NCBI RefSeq assembly: GCF_900698885.1
Contig: NZ_LR217705.1
Coordinates: forward strand, 930,001-994,000
DNA from: Erwinia_E haradaeae_H
GTDB taxonomy: Bacteria > Pseudomonadota > Gammaproteobacteria > Enterobacterales > Enterobacteriaceae
Reading direction: 5' to 3'
DNA: 64,000 nucleotides
A model generated the notes under the pieces. That model saw only the letters and a list, made by a program, of their open reading frames with translations. It did no database searches and was not told the DNA's origin. Position numbers and translations under genes: made by a program. Of the stretch, positions 40,278-50,264 are shown one piece after another. Positions within the stretch are counted from its first letter, which is position 1. Each line of letters opens with the position of its first letter.

Positions 40278-40964
40278 GTGAAAAAATGTTTAATTGCTCC
40301 ATCAATTCTCTCTGCAGACTGTGCTCGACTTGGAGAAGACATCTCAAAAGCACTAGATGCCGGAGGTGATTTAGTCCATTTTGATGTTATGGACAATCAT
40401 TATGTCCCTAACCTTACCATGGGACCAATGGTTGTTAAAGCACTTCGTAATTATGGAATAACTGCGCCCATTGATGTTCACTTAATGGTGGAGCCAGTTG
40501 ACTGTATCATCCCTTATGTTGCAGAAGCAGGTGCCAGTTACATTACTTTTCATCCGGAAGCATCTAAACATATTGATCGTACATTGCAACTAATTAAAGA
40601 AAACGGTTGTTATGCCGGCTTAGCATTAAATCCTGCTACACCCCTTAGTATTCTGGATTATGTTATGCATAAACTAGATACAATTGTTGTCATGTCTGTT
40701 AACCCGGGATTTAGTGGTCAATTATTTATTCCGAATACTCTACATAAAATACATCAAGTTCGACAGCTTATTAATAATAGTGGTTATGATATCTGCTTAG
40801 CAGTAGATGGAGGGATAACAATGAGTAATTTTTCTAAAATTGTCGCCGAAGGTGCTGATATGTTTGTAGTAGGTTCTGCTGTTTTTAATCAAATCGATTA
40901 TAAAAAAGCTATTGATGGTATGCGGTACATAATAGGTCATTCCATGCCTTCATCATATTACTAA
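40278..40964 (+). CDS. rpe: Ribulose-phosphate 3-epimerase Rpe
   Basis: Rpe interconverts ribulose 5-phosphate and xylulose 5-phosphate in the pentose phosphate pathway. The 228-residue TIM-barrel protein (E. coli 225) begins at a GTG preceded by aaaggag. Motifs are IAPSILSADCARLGED, HFDVMDNHYVPNLTMGP with metal-binding His and Asp, DVHLMVEPV, MSVNPGFSGQLFIP, and the phosphate-binding VDGGITMSN with VVGSAVF. In relatives gph and trpS follow. Neither is seen here. Its frame is complete and well conserved. Confidence 0.97.
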   Translation: MKKCLIAPSILSADCARLGEDISKALDAGGDLVHFDVMDNHYVPNLTMGPMVVKALRNYGITAPIDVHLMVEPVDCIIPYVAEAGASYITFHPEASKHIDRTLQLIKENGCYAGLALNPATPLSILDYVMHKLDTIVVMSVNPGFSGQLFIPNTLHKIHQVRQLINNSGYDICLAVDGGITMSNFSKIVAEGADMFVVGSAVFNQIDYKKAIDGMRYIIGHSMPSSYY

Positions 40965-41926
40965 AATCATGTGCTTACTATCAGTTCTCGAAAGATTTTA
41001 CACTCATCAAGAATACTGATAAAAACCTCAGTCTTTTTATATCTTTTTTACATTTTTATAGTATTTTACTATATCTTTATTATAAAAATACACAATTTAG
41101 TTCTATACTATCATTAATCTATACTACTTAAACAATGTAAACTTCTTGAAATATTCTATATAAAATAACATAAGATCACTAGAGCTATCTAATGATCTTA
41201 TGGAGATCAACAATCTCCATAGAGATTTAGTTAATGACTAAATAAATTTAATAAGCTGTGTTGATTTACATGAATAAATATTTAGCTGTTAATAAATTTT
41301 AATAAGTTAAAGTTAAAAACATCAGTACTTATAGTTTAACTCACACTAGGAAGAAGAATTCTTTTATGTAAAGATTTATGATAGGAAAGTTATTATTTCC
41401 TTTAATCTCCGCGACCTACATGTTCGTTCGTTTTATTTTAGAATTGTTAAACTGTAATTTTAACAACCTCTTTTTACCTTTTAACCTTCTAATAGGATTA
41501 ATGATCTTATATAATTTTATACAATTTTTTATAAAAGATAATAAATTTACTAAAAATTATTTCGTTTAAAAAATAAACTTACATGTAATGTATTTATGCT
41601 AGCTAATTGTGATTTCTATAATTAGTGCGATACTGTATAATACAACATTATAATGTTGTATTATACAGACATATTTATGATTTATTTGATAGTATACGAT
41701 TATTTTATATAAAGATGACTTATCTATATTAGTCTATTTTTATGCTTTTCTATAAATAAATTTCTGTTCTATTCCATGTTCATTCTTGCATTGTATGCCA
41801 CAATTCTCTGAATTACTATTTCTAATAAATTCATATTGTGTATTTAATATCAATTTATCTAATTATTACTTAATATTTTATTACATAAGACTAATTCTTA
41901 CAATAATATGCACTCCTTGATCATGA
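40965..41926. other. 962-bp desert between rpe and yeeZ with a hairpin cluster
   Basis: The place of gph and trpS is empty. Two things stand out: three adjacent inverted repeats at 41171-41243, listed separately, and a 63-codon plus-strand frame at 41378-41569. The frame has two hydrophobic stretches but lacks a well-spaced ribosome site. I do not call it a gene. Confidence 0.55.
41171..41243. other. Cluster of three adjacent hairpins downstream of rpe
   Basis: Three perfect inverted repeats follow one another. Taagatca at 41171-41178 pairs with 41193-41200 (14-nt loop). Tatggagat at 41199-41207 pairs with 41213-41221 (5-nt loop). Atttagt at 41225-41231 pairs with 41237-41243 (5-nt loop). 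The first two share two bases, so they exclude each other at their base. No T-run follows on either strand, so a simple terminator is not supported. It could be an RNA structure, a protein-binding site or chance; AT-rich DNA makes short palindromes often, but the 9-bp arm with GG/CC is less likely by chance. Confidence 0.35.
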
Positions 41927-42760
41927 TTATGATATCATACACATTGGATCAGGGTAACAATAAGTAAATCCCAAATCTCGACAAATTTTACTACCATCAA
42001 TTATCTTCTCAAGTTCTCTTCTGTCATTACAATAAAAACTTGGTGGCGATAAACCCAACGTTTTAGCAGCCTGAGAGTAAAACCTATTACGCGCCGGATG
42101 TTGTGGAGCGCTCAAGTTATAAACCCCCCCTCCAGAAGAATTGCTTAATAATAAAATTATAGCTGCAACAACATCATCAAGATGAACTAAGTTAACACCA
42201 TGATATCCATTTTTTAATACAGCTTTACCAACTAAAAAAGTACCTGGATGACGCTTTGGACCTACTAGTCCAGCTAATCTTAAAATATCCACCGACACCA
42301 TTTTTAAACAGGATAACCAGTTTTCTACCTCTAATAAAATGCGTGCAGTAAAACTATGAGGTTTAACTGTTGTATTCTCATTGATACTAAAGACGCTCCC
42401 CTCATATACGGAAATTGAACTGGTAAAAATTATTTGAGTAATGGAAAAATTTAACGCAACGTTTACTAAATTTTGTATAGCTAAAAAATAGTCACTACTC
42501 TGTGTGTTACTGGTAATTTTTCGAGTGAAAGGCAATGTAATAACCATGGCATCTACATTTAGTAAATTTTTTAAATCCTGTTTATTACAAATGAGTTTGG
42601 GTGTAAGTTTTAAAAAATAACTATCAATTCCAGACATTCTAACCGCTTCTACTCCTTCCTGAGTAGTCTTGCTGCCACTAACCTGCCAACTTCTTGCTAT
42701 CAAAGACATGCCTAATGGAAAACCTAACCATCCTAGCCCAATAATTACCACACGTTTCAT
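41927..42760 (-). CDS. yeeZ: YeeZ-like NAD(P)-binding sugar epimerase-family protein
   Basis: This is a Rossmann-fold protein of the extended short-chain dehydrogenase group. YeeZ of E. coli (274 residues) has no firmly known substrate. The 277-residue protein matches it from the start (VVIIGLGWLGFPLGMSL with the dinucleotide-binding glycines) through SKTTQEGVEAVRMSGIDSYFLKL, IIFTSSISVYEG and VDILRLAGLVGPKRHPGTFLVGK. Near the end come NLVHLDDVVAAI, APQHPARN and DGSKICRDLGF. In E. coli the gene lies next to the his operon. Here it is isolated. A gggg element precedes the ATG. Function remains unassigned. Confidence 0.94.
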   Translation of the reverse strand: MKRVVIIGLGWLGFPLGMSLIARSWQVSGSKTTQEGVEAVRMSGIDSYFLKLTPKLICNKQDLKNLLNVDAMVITLPFTRKITSNTQSSDYFLAIQNLVNVALNFSITQIIFTSSISVYEGSVFSINENTTVKPHSFTARILLEVENWLSCLKMVSVDILRLAGLVGPKRHPGTFLVGKAVLKNGYHGVNLVHLDDVVAAIILLLSNSSGGGVYNLSAPQHPARNRFYSQAAKTLGLSPPSFYCNDRRELEKIIDGSKICRDLGFTYCYPDPMCMIS

Positions 42761-43916
42761 CTTTTAGCCCCATGTAACTAATGTACTGATTAGTAATAAA
42801 AGATCTAGGATAAATATAAATTGCGTCCACATAGAGTCTTTAGCATACAAACCATAAACTTTTTATCTTACCTACCAAAAAGTAATGAACATTTTTATTC
42901 ATTATGTTTTTATTTATATATTCTTTTTTATTAGAGAATCCTCAGATAATTAGAGAATATTTAGATTATGCTAAACCTGTATAATATGTGATCTATACTT
43001 ATTAAAGGAGTCTGTAATCTTTCTTTAAAAATAACTTCTTAAATAAAAATTTAACAACTCGATCAAATAAATAAGCTAGCTAATGACAAGTATTATCTCT
43101 AATAATAAAAAACATAAAAAAATCGTTTAATATATTTCATTTCATGTCGCCCTCTTCTGGCTTTAAGTACTAGCTTAAAAAGCTATTGTGATGATCTTCA
43201 GTTATCCTAGTACTTAAAAAATATTCATTGATCTAAAAAATATTTTTTAATACAATATTTCAATACAATATTATAAAGAGCTATATAAAGAGTTATGTTA
43301 TGGTAAATTTTATTTTTAAAAGAGTTACTGATCGTTTTACAATAATTTTCTCTGTTATGTTTAATTAATTATGAGAATAAAAATAAACTAGATTAAATAA
43401 CATTTTATATGTAAGATATAAAAAACCTTATAAAATCTCAACACCTTAAATTAAAATTTGATTTTTGCTAGAAAATATCCAAACATTTACACATCTAAAC
43501 ATTTAAACATATATAAAAATCTAAACATGATATGGTTATTAGGTATTAAATTGTATGAAATAACATTTCATAGAACAAAATTAATTCTTTGTTGATAACA
43601 TTATAATTATTAAATTAATAATAAAGAAATTCTTATCAGAATCTTAGATGAATTTTTAGTATTAAATAAAAATCTGATATTACATAACGTTAAATATTTT
43701 ATAATTACGAAAATGTAAATACAATTAAAACCTTTATCATTAGGTAAAGCTAATGACAGGTTTTACATAACTGCCGCAAATTTTATAACTTTTAATTGCA
43801 ATCTATTTGATGCTGATATACAAGATACTAACGATCTATGTTTTGTACTTTTAGGCTTGATACGTCACAAAGAATACTCCTAATTTTTCTCTAATATGTA
43901 AAATGGCAAAACTCTA
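42761..43916. other. 1.16 kb divergent desert, yeeZ and pit
   Basis: AT-rich upstream region of yeeZ and pit. A short GC-richer patch lies near 43740-43800. No gene, terminator or structured RNA could be defended. Confidence 0.6.
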
Positions 43917-45419
43917 ATGCTACATTTATTTTATGGTCTTGATTATTATACTACATGTTTTTTAACACTAGCGCTATTTTTTGTATTATTTTATGAAACC
44001 ATTAATGGTTTTCACGATACAGCTAACGCCATAGCCACCGTTATCTATACTCGCGCATTACGATCAAAATTAGCCGTGGTGATGTCTGGAGTGTTTAATT
44101 TTATAGGGGTGTTACTAGGTGGTTTAAGTGTGGCTTACGCGATTGTCCATCTACTACCAGCTGATCTACTACGAAATGTTAGATCTACAGATGGACTAAT
44201 CATGCTTAGCTCTATGTTGATTGCCTCCATTATCTGGAATCTAGGTACTTGGTATTATGGATTACCAGCTTCTAGTTCACATACACTAATTGGAGGTATT
44301 ATTGGCATTAGTGTTACTAACGCCTATCTAACAGGGCATTCACTCTTAGAAGCATTAAATATTCCAAAAATGCTCAATATTTTAACATCATTGATCATTT
44401 CACCAATTTTAGGTTTTGTATTTGCTGGTAGTCTAATTATTATTCTACGTAAATATTGGGGTGGTAATAAAAAAAGAAAACGTATCCACATGACACCCAA
44501 TGAAAGAGAAAAATTTGATGGCAAAAAAAAACCACCATTTTGGACTAGAATTGCCTTAATTCTCTCAGCAATAGGTGTAAGCTATTCACATGGCGCCAAT
44601 GATGGTCAAAAAGGTATTGGTCTTATTATGTTAGTTTTAATTTGTGTTGCTCCTTCTGGTTTTGCAGTTAACATAAATGCTAACGATTATGACATCTTTC
44701 GCACTCGTGATGCCGTGATTCATCTCCAGCAGTATTATAAAAAGCTTACTCCTAATTTTTCACAACAGATAACAGAAGTATCACCTATTATATCAAGTAT
44801 CCAAGTCAAAAATAATTATATAAATTCAGTCAAAAATTCTACTTTATCAGATACATTACTATTATGTGAAGAAGCACGACAGTTATTAGATAACTTGGTG
44901 AGCTATGACACACTTCGTGTGGAAGAAAAAATACAGTTGAGAAGCTTATTGATATGTATTACTGATACTATAGATAGGATCTCTCACTTACCAACTGCAA
45001 CAGATTCAGATGTGCTATTTTTAAAAAAATTAAAATCAGATTTGCTCAATACTGTAGAATATGCCCCATTATGGATTATAATAGCAATTGCTTGCGCGCT
45101 ATCCTTAGGCACTATGGCAGGCTGGCGCCGTATAGCAAAAACTATTGGTGAAAAAGTTGGAACACAGGAGATGACATATGCTCAAGGCATGTCCGCACAG
45201 ATTACAGCAGCAGTATCTATTGGGGTAGCCAGTTATACCGGAATACCAGTATCAACCACACATATCCTTTCTTCATCTGTAGCAGGTGCCATGCTAGCAA
45301 GTGGCAATGGTATTCAAGGTCGTACGGTTAAAAATATTTTAATAGCTTGGATGCTCACACTTCCTGTTGCAATTATATTATCTAGCATCATATATGTAAC
45401 AGCAACAAAATTGATCTGA
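43917..45419 (+). CDS. pitA: Low-affinity inorganic phosphate transporter PitA
   Basis: Pit imports phosphate, as a metal-phosphate complex, with protons across the inner membrane. The 500-residue protein (E. coli PitA 499) has about ten membrane segments in two inverted halves. Each half carries the family motif: GFHDTANAIATVIYTRAL in the first and SHGANDGQKGIGLIML in the second. A large soluble loop lies between the second motif and the C-terminal segments (about residues 245-380). The PASSSHTLIGGIIG and PVSTTHILSSSVAGAM repeats confirm the family. No pst or pho genes are visible in the window, so this may be the main phosphate importer, but that needs the rest of the genome. Confidence 0.95.
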   Translation: MLHLFYGLDYYTTCFLTLALFFVLFYETINGFHDTANAIATVIYTRALRSKLAVVMSGVFNFIGVLLGGLSVAYAIVHLLPADLLRNVRSTDGLIMLSSMLIASIIWNLGTWYYGLPASSSHTLIGGIIGISVTNAYLTGHSLLEALNIPKMLNILTSLIISPILGFVFAGSLIIILRKYWGGNKKRKRIHMTPNEREKFDGKKKPPFWTRIALILSAIGVSYSHGANDGQKGIGLIMLVLICVAPSGFAVNINANDYDIFRTRDAVIHLQQYYKKLTPNFSQQITEVSPIISSIQVKNNYINSVKNSTLSDTLLLCEEARQLLDNLVSYDTLRVEEKIQLRSLLICITDTIDRISHLPTATDSDVLFLKKLKSDLLNTVEYAPLWIIIAIACALSLGTMAGWRRIAKTIGEKVGTQEMTYAQGMSAQITAAVSIGVASYTGIPVSTTHILSSSVAGAMLASGNGIQGRTVKNILIAWMLTLPVAIILSSIIYVTATKLI

Positions 45420-47234
45420 AAATTCAATATACTCATTAATTAACCTCACCTATGGCTTTTATTAAAAAATTTATGAGTATATAATACTATATATAATCCA
45501 AGAATAGATAAATAGAAGATAATAAGCTAGATATTTTAAATATAAAAATTTTTAACATTCGTCATTCTATACTATACGGTACGTAATCAGATTCTCTCCA
45601 TCAATCAGAAAGCACTGGTAACATTACTACCCAATCTCAATATTCAACCAAGAATAGTAATTAATTTTTACTTAGCAAAATGTATTCAATAAAAGTATTA
45701 CATATATAAAACTATTAAAGTAATTCATTACAAAACAAAATACCTTAAATATTATTCATTAGCCAATAATAAATTTTATTATTTTGGTCACTATTGCTTA
45801 AATCAAAAACTATAGGGCCCTGTTTTATATTTCATTAAATTATCTCATTGGTACTATTATTAATAACAGTACTTGAGATATTATCGGATGGCTTACCTCT
45901 AAAAAGATTTTGTTTCTTTACAAAACTCTAAAGAATTTTAAATTTTTTAAATTCTGTCGTAATTTTAGTAATCATAATATAAAAATTCAAATATTTTTTA
46001 TAAAATACCTCAATCTTAATGAGACTATATACTACAATATAAGTGGATATGATTTATCAGGATCTCATGATAAATTTGGACTGGCTACAAAAAAAAGACT
46101 ATTCTATCATATTATTATCGTATAATAATGTTTGATACAGGGGTTACGTCAACATAAATATCATGTACATAAAAACAATAATAACATTTATTTCTATTTT
46201 TTAGATTGCTTTTCAGTCGATGGAGAATCATAACTCAGTGCAGAGATATATTATTCCCAGAACATAACTGATGATATCCGTCATAATTTTCATAACCATA
46301 CTTAACACAAAAAAATAAAAAATTACATCATAATTATATTCAAGTTATAAAAGACACCTCATAATTTAAAACTAAAAATATTGCAATAGTGAATTATAGA
46401 TAGATTACAAAAGAAGTGAATTAATCCTTATTATTCTTTAATTAAGCACTACTATTCTTTAATATAAATATTATGATGTAAGTGATATCTCCCATTATAG
46501 ATGAAAGTAACTGTATTGCGTATACAATATTAATCGTTAACACTTAATAATCTTAGATATCTTGGTGAGATCCACTAGATATTTTATTTTAAAATAAATA
46601 CAAAATAACAAATTAATTCTCTATTCAATTCTAAATTATCGTTAAGTTAACAATAAGATTATTATAAAATTCTAATATCACTAATATTATAAATATTTTT
46701 ATAGTATTCTAGATAGATTGTATTCATAAACACTAACAACATTAACACAAGAAAACCTAAAATAAACCGCCGGATGGTGGATTTTTATATTAATTAATGA
46801 ATCTAGAGAAATGATATCATCATTGCGCTATATATTTAGGGAAAACGTTAATCTATAAATAAAATATAAAACAATCTATGATATTTTTCATTTAGCTACA
46901 AACATTACGTAACGTGATTAGCTTTAGGTTTTTGTCTTCTTAAAGAAGAATTTTTGTCTTCTTTAAGAAGTATATTACTCATATACTTACTACCACATAT
47001 AAAGAATTTATATATAATTCTATATATCTTAGAATCTATATTGATGCTTATTCAATATAAATCATATTAGCTAATCTGCTTATGACATATATAAACAAAC
47101 AACATTGCTGGCTATTTTTAAAAATCACTTAATATGACAATTACATATATCAAATATTAGAGTACTGCAATGAATTTATCTTTTCCATCTAAGTCTATAG
47201 GGATCCATGATAAGATAATGTTAGGAAACATATT
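45420..47234. other. 1.8 kb desert between pit and rseC
   Basis: In relatives rpoE, rseA and rseB lie before rseC. None can be recognised here. Contents are a terminator-like hairpin at 46767-46786 and a duplicated palindromic cttctt-aagaag element at about 46930-46971. A 71-codon frame at 45910-46125 starts at TTG and resembles noise. Confidence 0.6.
46767..46786 (+). terminator. Terminator-like hairpin without an upstream gene
   Basis: CCGCC at 46767-46771 and GGTGG at 46776-46780 form a five-pair stem (one G-T pair) with the loop ggat. An A and five T follow directly. This is the form of a rho-independent terminator reading rightward. It is GC-rich in a very AT-rich desert and has no gene before it, so it may be the leftover of a lost gene. 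Confidence 0.4.
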
Positions 47235-47657
47235 ATGATCAAAGTAATAGCAACCGTAGCATCATATCAGAATAATATTCTGACGCTGCATGTCCAAAAG
47301 AATATAGTTTGTAAAAACTGCTCTCTTTCTTTAAACTTATTAGAATCCATCTTGCATTCCAATAATACAGAGAACATGCATAAGATTATAGTTTGTGATA
47401 AACAAAAATTTCTTAACGACCAGCAAGTCGAGCTATCTATAAGTAAAAATACAGTTCTTATAACAGCGTTTTTTATATACATGACACCATTACTTGGTTT
47501 ATTTACTGCAGGTGGAATATTTCAGAGATTTTTCTGTAATGACAAAGTGACAATGTTGGCTGCATTATTAGGCGGTACAATAGGTATTTTTTTCATTAAA
47601 ACAATTTCAAAAATACTCATGCGATTAGAATTATTTCAACTCAAGATTCTAAAATAA
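47235..47657 (+). CDS. rseC: RseC/MucC-like inner-membrane protein
   Basis: RseC is a small inner-membrane protein of the sigma-E operon that is also linked to SoxR reduction with the Rsx complex. The 140-residue protein is about 19 residues shorter than E. coli RseC (159). The N-terminal ATV-S-QN start, the QQVELSISKNTVLITAFFIYMTPLLGLF block and two membrane segments (about 76-93 and 104-124) support the family. Of the four cysteines in the N-terminal CX5CX2CX5C cluster of E. coli, only C26 and C29 (VCKNCS) remain. rpoE, rseA and rseB are not present before it. The gene has a ttaggaaac ribosome site and an intact frame. The weaker similarity lowers certainty somewhat. Confidence 0.82.
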   Translation: MIKVIATVASYQNNILTLHVQKNIVCKNCSLSLNLLESILHSNNTENMHKIIVCDKQKFLNDQQVELSISKNTVLITAFFIYMTPLLGLFTAGGIFQRFFCNDKVTMLAALLGGTIGIFFIKTISKILMRLELFQLKILK

Positions 47658-49160
47658 AACATTAATTTCCGTAGTGCAATCATCCTTATATTCAACGCTA
47701 TAATACTGTCATTATTAATTTTTATTACTAAGTATCTCTACTATTTGAGAACAAATAAATATTTTTATTTTTATTTTTTAGTGAAATAAAATTCACTAAT
47801 TATGTTATACACAATTATAAAACTTGCATTAAAAATGTATATATGAATTAAGAGATACTAATAAAATTAGTCATAAATTTTAAGCATATAAACACAATAT
47901 GTAATGTAGTGATACTATATAGTAAGCACATCATCTTATCACGTGCTCAGTTAAAGCTCAGTCTAAGCTAGAAAGATCATCTTAAGTACTTGAATACAGG
48001 ATCTGTTAGAAAAAATAATTACCAGAGCGTACCAGTAAAATAAAAAACTTAATGCTTTGTAAGCAATCATGATCCTATATACTTATATATATTAAGATCT
48101 TAATTTATAATAGCTTAATACTATCTTATTTTAAAATAAAATCGTATTAATATTAAACAATGATAAAATATTTACGCTACAGTCAGTAAAAATTTATCTT
48201 TAGAAGTAATTATGATTAAAGGATGCATGTGCTACTTTATCTCTATGCTATAAAATGTAATAATCAATCGTTTCAGAATGAATAGTTTGTTGTTATCGAT
48301 CAAACAGTAAAAATATAAGGTATTATTAATTTCTAGCTAAAAGTTCTGTATATTTTACATGTGTTATATATATCAAAATACTTAAAAATTTTTGAATAAA
48401 TGAGGTATACCTTTCATTTACACTAAAATCTGTTATTACAGTTAAGTAAATTATAAATTTAACCATATTCAAAAATTAAATAATATATGCGGCATCGGTA
48501 ATTTGTCTAAAGCATAAGAAAAAAGATCACCTTTCTATCACTGAAATAATAAAATCATATGAACTCTAAATAAAATTTAGTGATACTATTGAGATTACTT
48601 CATTTAAAAAATCTAAATATAATAAGAATATCTCTTTATAACCCTAAATTAAAGATTCATACTCAATTAAAACATAACATTATTACAAATAATAACGTAT
48701 ATTCAAAAAAATATTCCTATCATAGGAAATTAAATTACATGTAAAACATGATAATAAAATTATTACTGATTTTTCTGTTGAAAAATAAAAAAACTTGACA
48801 GTATTTTTCTAAAAAAAAAATTACTAACCCTATCATAATGTAATGATATTTAGCATTCATTAGTACTACAGTGTATATCAAAACTAAGCATAATTAATCT
48901 ATACCAAGAATAGTATTTTTTGTATAAATTACGTGATATCATTAGTTGCAATCATTAGTTAAGAAATTTTTATCTGCATAAAACTAAATTTTGATTAATA
49001 ATAATTTCCTTGTAATATTATTATTAATATATTTATATTGCTATATTCATATTAATTAATATTGTTATACGTATTTTAATATTTTAACTATCCGAGCCGA
49101 AAGCTCATAAATACCACTTTATCTACAAAACTACTTAAACAAAAAGCTTACGGAGTTTCA
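47658..49160. other. 1.5 kb desert between rseC and cysQ
   Basis: No gene or structured element seen. The tcacattatgatagg-type sequences and short A/T runs near 48800-48900 are not distinctive. The cysQ ribosome site (acggag) marks its right end. Confidence 0.6.
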
Positions 49161-49907
49161 ATGTTAAAAGAAGTATGTCATCTAGCCCGTAAAGCCGGCG
49201 ATGCTATTATGCAAGTATACAATGGAGAATCCCCCTTTAATATTAGACAAAAAGAAAACCATTCTCCAGTAACAACTGCGGATATTAAGGCACACCACAT
49301 TATCACCGCAGGACTTCAAGAGATGACCCCTACAATACCAATCTTATCAGAAGAAGAAGTAATATGTTGGGAAATTAGAAAAAACTGGAAAAAATATTGG
49401 TTAGTTGATCCATTGGACGGTACAAAAGAATTTATTAAACGTAATGGTGAATTTACAGTCAATATTGCCCTAATAAATAAAGGAGAGCCAATCCTTGGTG
49501 TGGTATATGCGCCAGTATTTGCGATACTTTATTCTGCAATAGCAGGTATAGCTTGGAAAGAAAACAAAAAGAACCGAATACGAATTCAAGTAAAATCCCT
49601 AAAACCCCCAGTGGTAGTAGTTAGTCGATCACATTCAAAAGATGGTGAAATGTCTCATTACCTTGACACTCTAGGTTGCCATCATATAGTAAAAATTGGC
49701 TCTTCATTAAAATTTTGTATGGTTGCTGAAGGAAAAGCTCAATTTTATTTACGATTAGAGCCTACAAATATTTGGGATACAGGCGCAGGACATGCAATAG
49801 CCTTGGCTGCCGGCGCTACAATCAATGATTGGCAAGGTAAAGCTATTAACTATCTACCAAAAACCTCATGCCTGAACCCGGCCTTTCTTGTTTCTTCTTC
49901 TAAGTAA
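49161..49907 (+). CDS. cysQ: 3'(2'),5'-bisphosphate nucleotidase CysQ
   Basis: CysQ removes the 3' phosphate of PAP, the by-product of PAPS reduction by CysH, and so keeps the sulfate pathway running. It acts at the membrane or in the cytosol. The 248-residue protein (E. coli 246) is an inositol-monophosphatase-fold enzyme. Metal-site motifs are SEEE at 63-66, DPLDGTKEF at 83-91 and TNIWDTGAGHAIA near 203-215. SRSHSKDGEM and GSSLKFCMVAEG are also conserved. It lies alone, as in E. coli, and far from the other cys genes. Its presence with cysDNCHIJG completes the pathway in this window. Confidence 0.97.
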   Translation: MLKEVCHLARKAGDAIMQVYNGESPFNIRQKENHSPVTTADIKAHHIITAGLQEMTPTIPILSEEEVICWEIRKNWKKYWLVDPLDGTKEFIKRNGEFTVNIALINKGEPILGVVYAPVFAILYSAIAGIAWKENKKNRIRIQVKSLKPPVVVVSRSHSKDGEMSHYLDTLGCHHIVKIGSSLKFCMVAEGKAQFYLRLEPTNIWDTGAGHAIALAAGATINDWQGKAINYLPKTSCLNPAFLVSSSK

Positions 49908-50264
49908 AACTTACATTCCATTTCTTAGAATTAACTATGAGAGTGTTTTTGGAGGATAAAGAAATTTAATCAATTATTTTAAATGGATACAATTAACATG
50001 GTGAAAATACTATTTTAACTGTTAAAACAACCGTCAGTAAATAACCTTAGAGCTTTGCTTATTTTAAACGATAATTATATTTTATGTAACATTCTGATAC
50101 CCTCTGACTTAGATATTATAGCTGATTTATTTTAATACTACATGAATTTTCTCTTACTTCTAAAAATTGTATCTCTATGTATCGGACATGTTTCTAAACT
50201 TTTATTTTTATCATAAAGAATCTAATATAATCATCTATTATATCAAATTTTCTAAAATAGGACG
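49908..50264. other. 357-bp spacer between cysQ and purB (convergent)
   Basis: Noncoding, with no recognisable gene. No clear terminator hairpin is visible between the two convergent stops. Confidence 0.6.

Noticed and set aside
41378..41569. 63-codon frame with two hydrophobic stretches between rpe and yeeZ
   Set aside because: No family resemblance, no ribosome site at a normal distance, and AT-rich DNA yields Phe/Leu/Ile-rich frames by chance.
46930..46971. Duplicated cttctt-aagaag palindromes considered as a double terminator
   Set aside because: The arms leave a one-base loop, so no stable hairpin can form; treated as a duplicated short palindrome.
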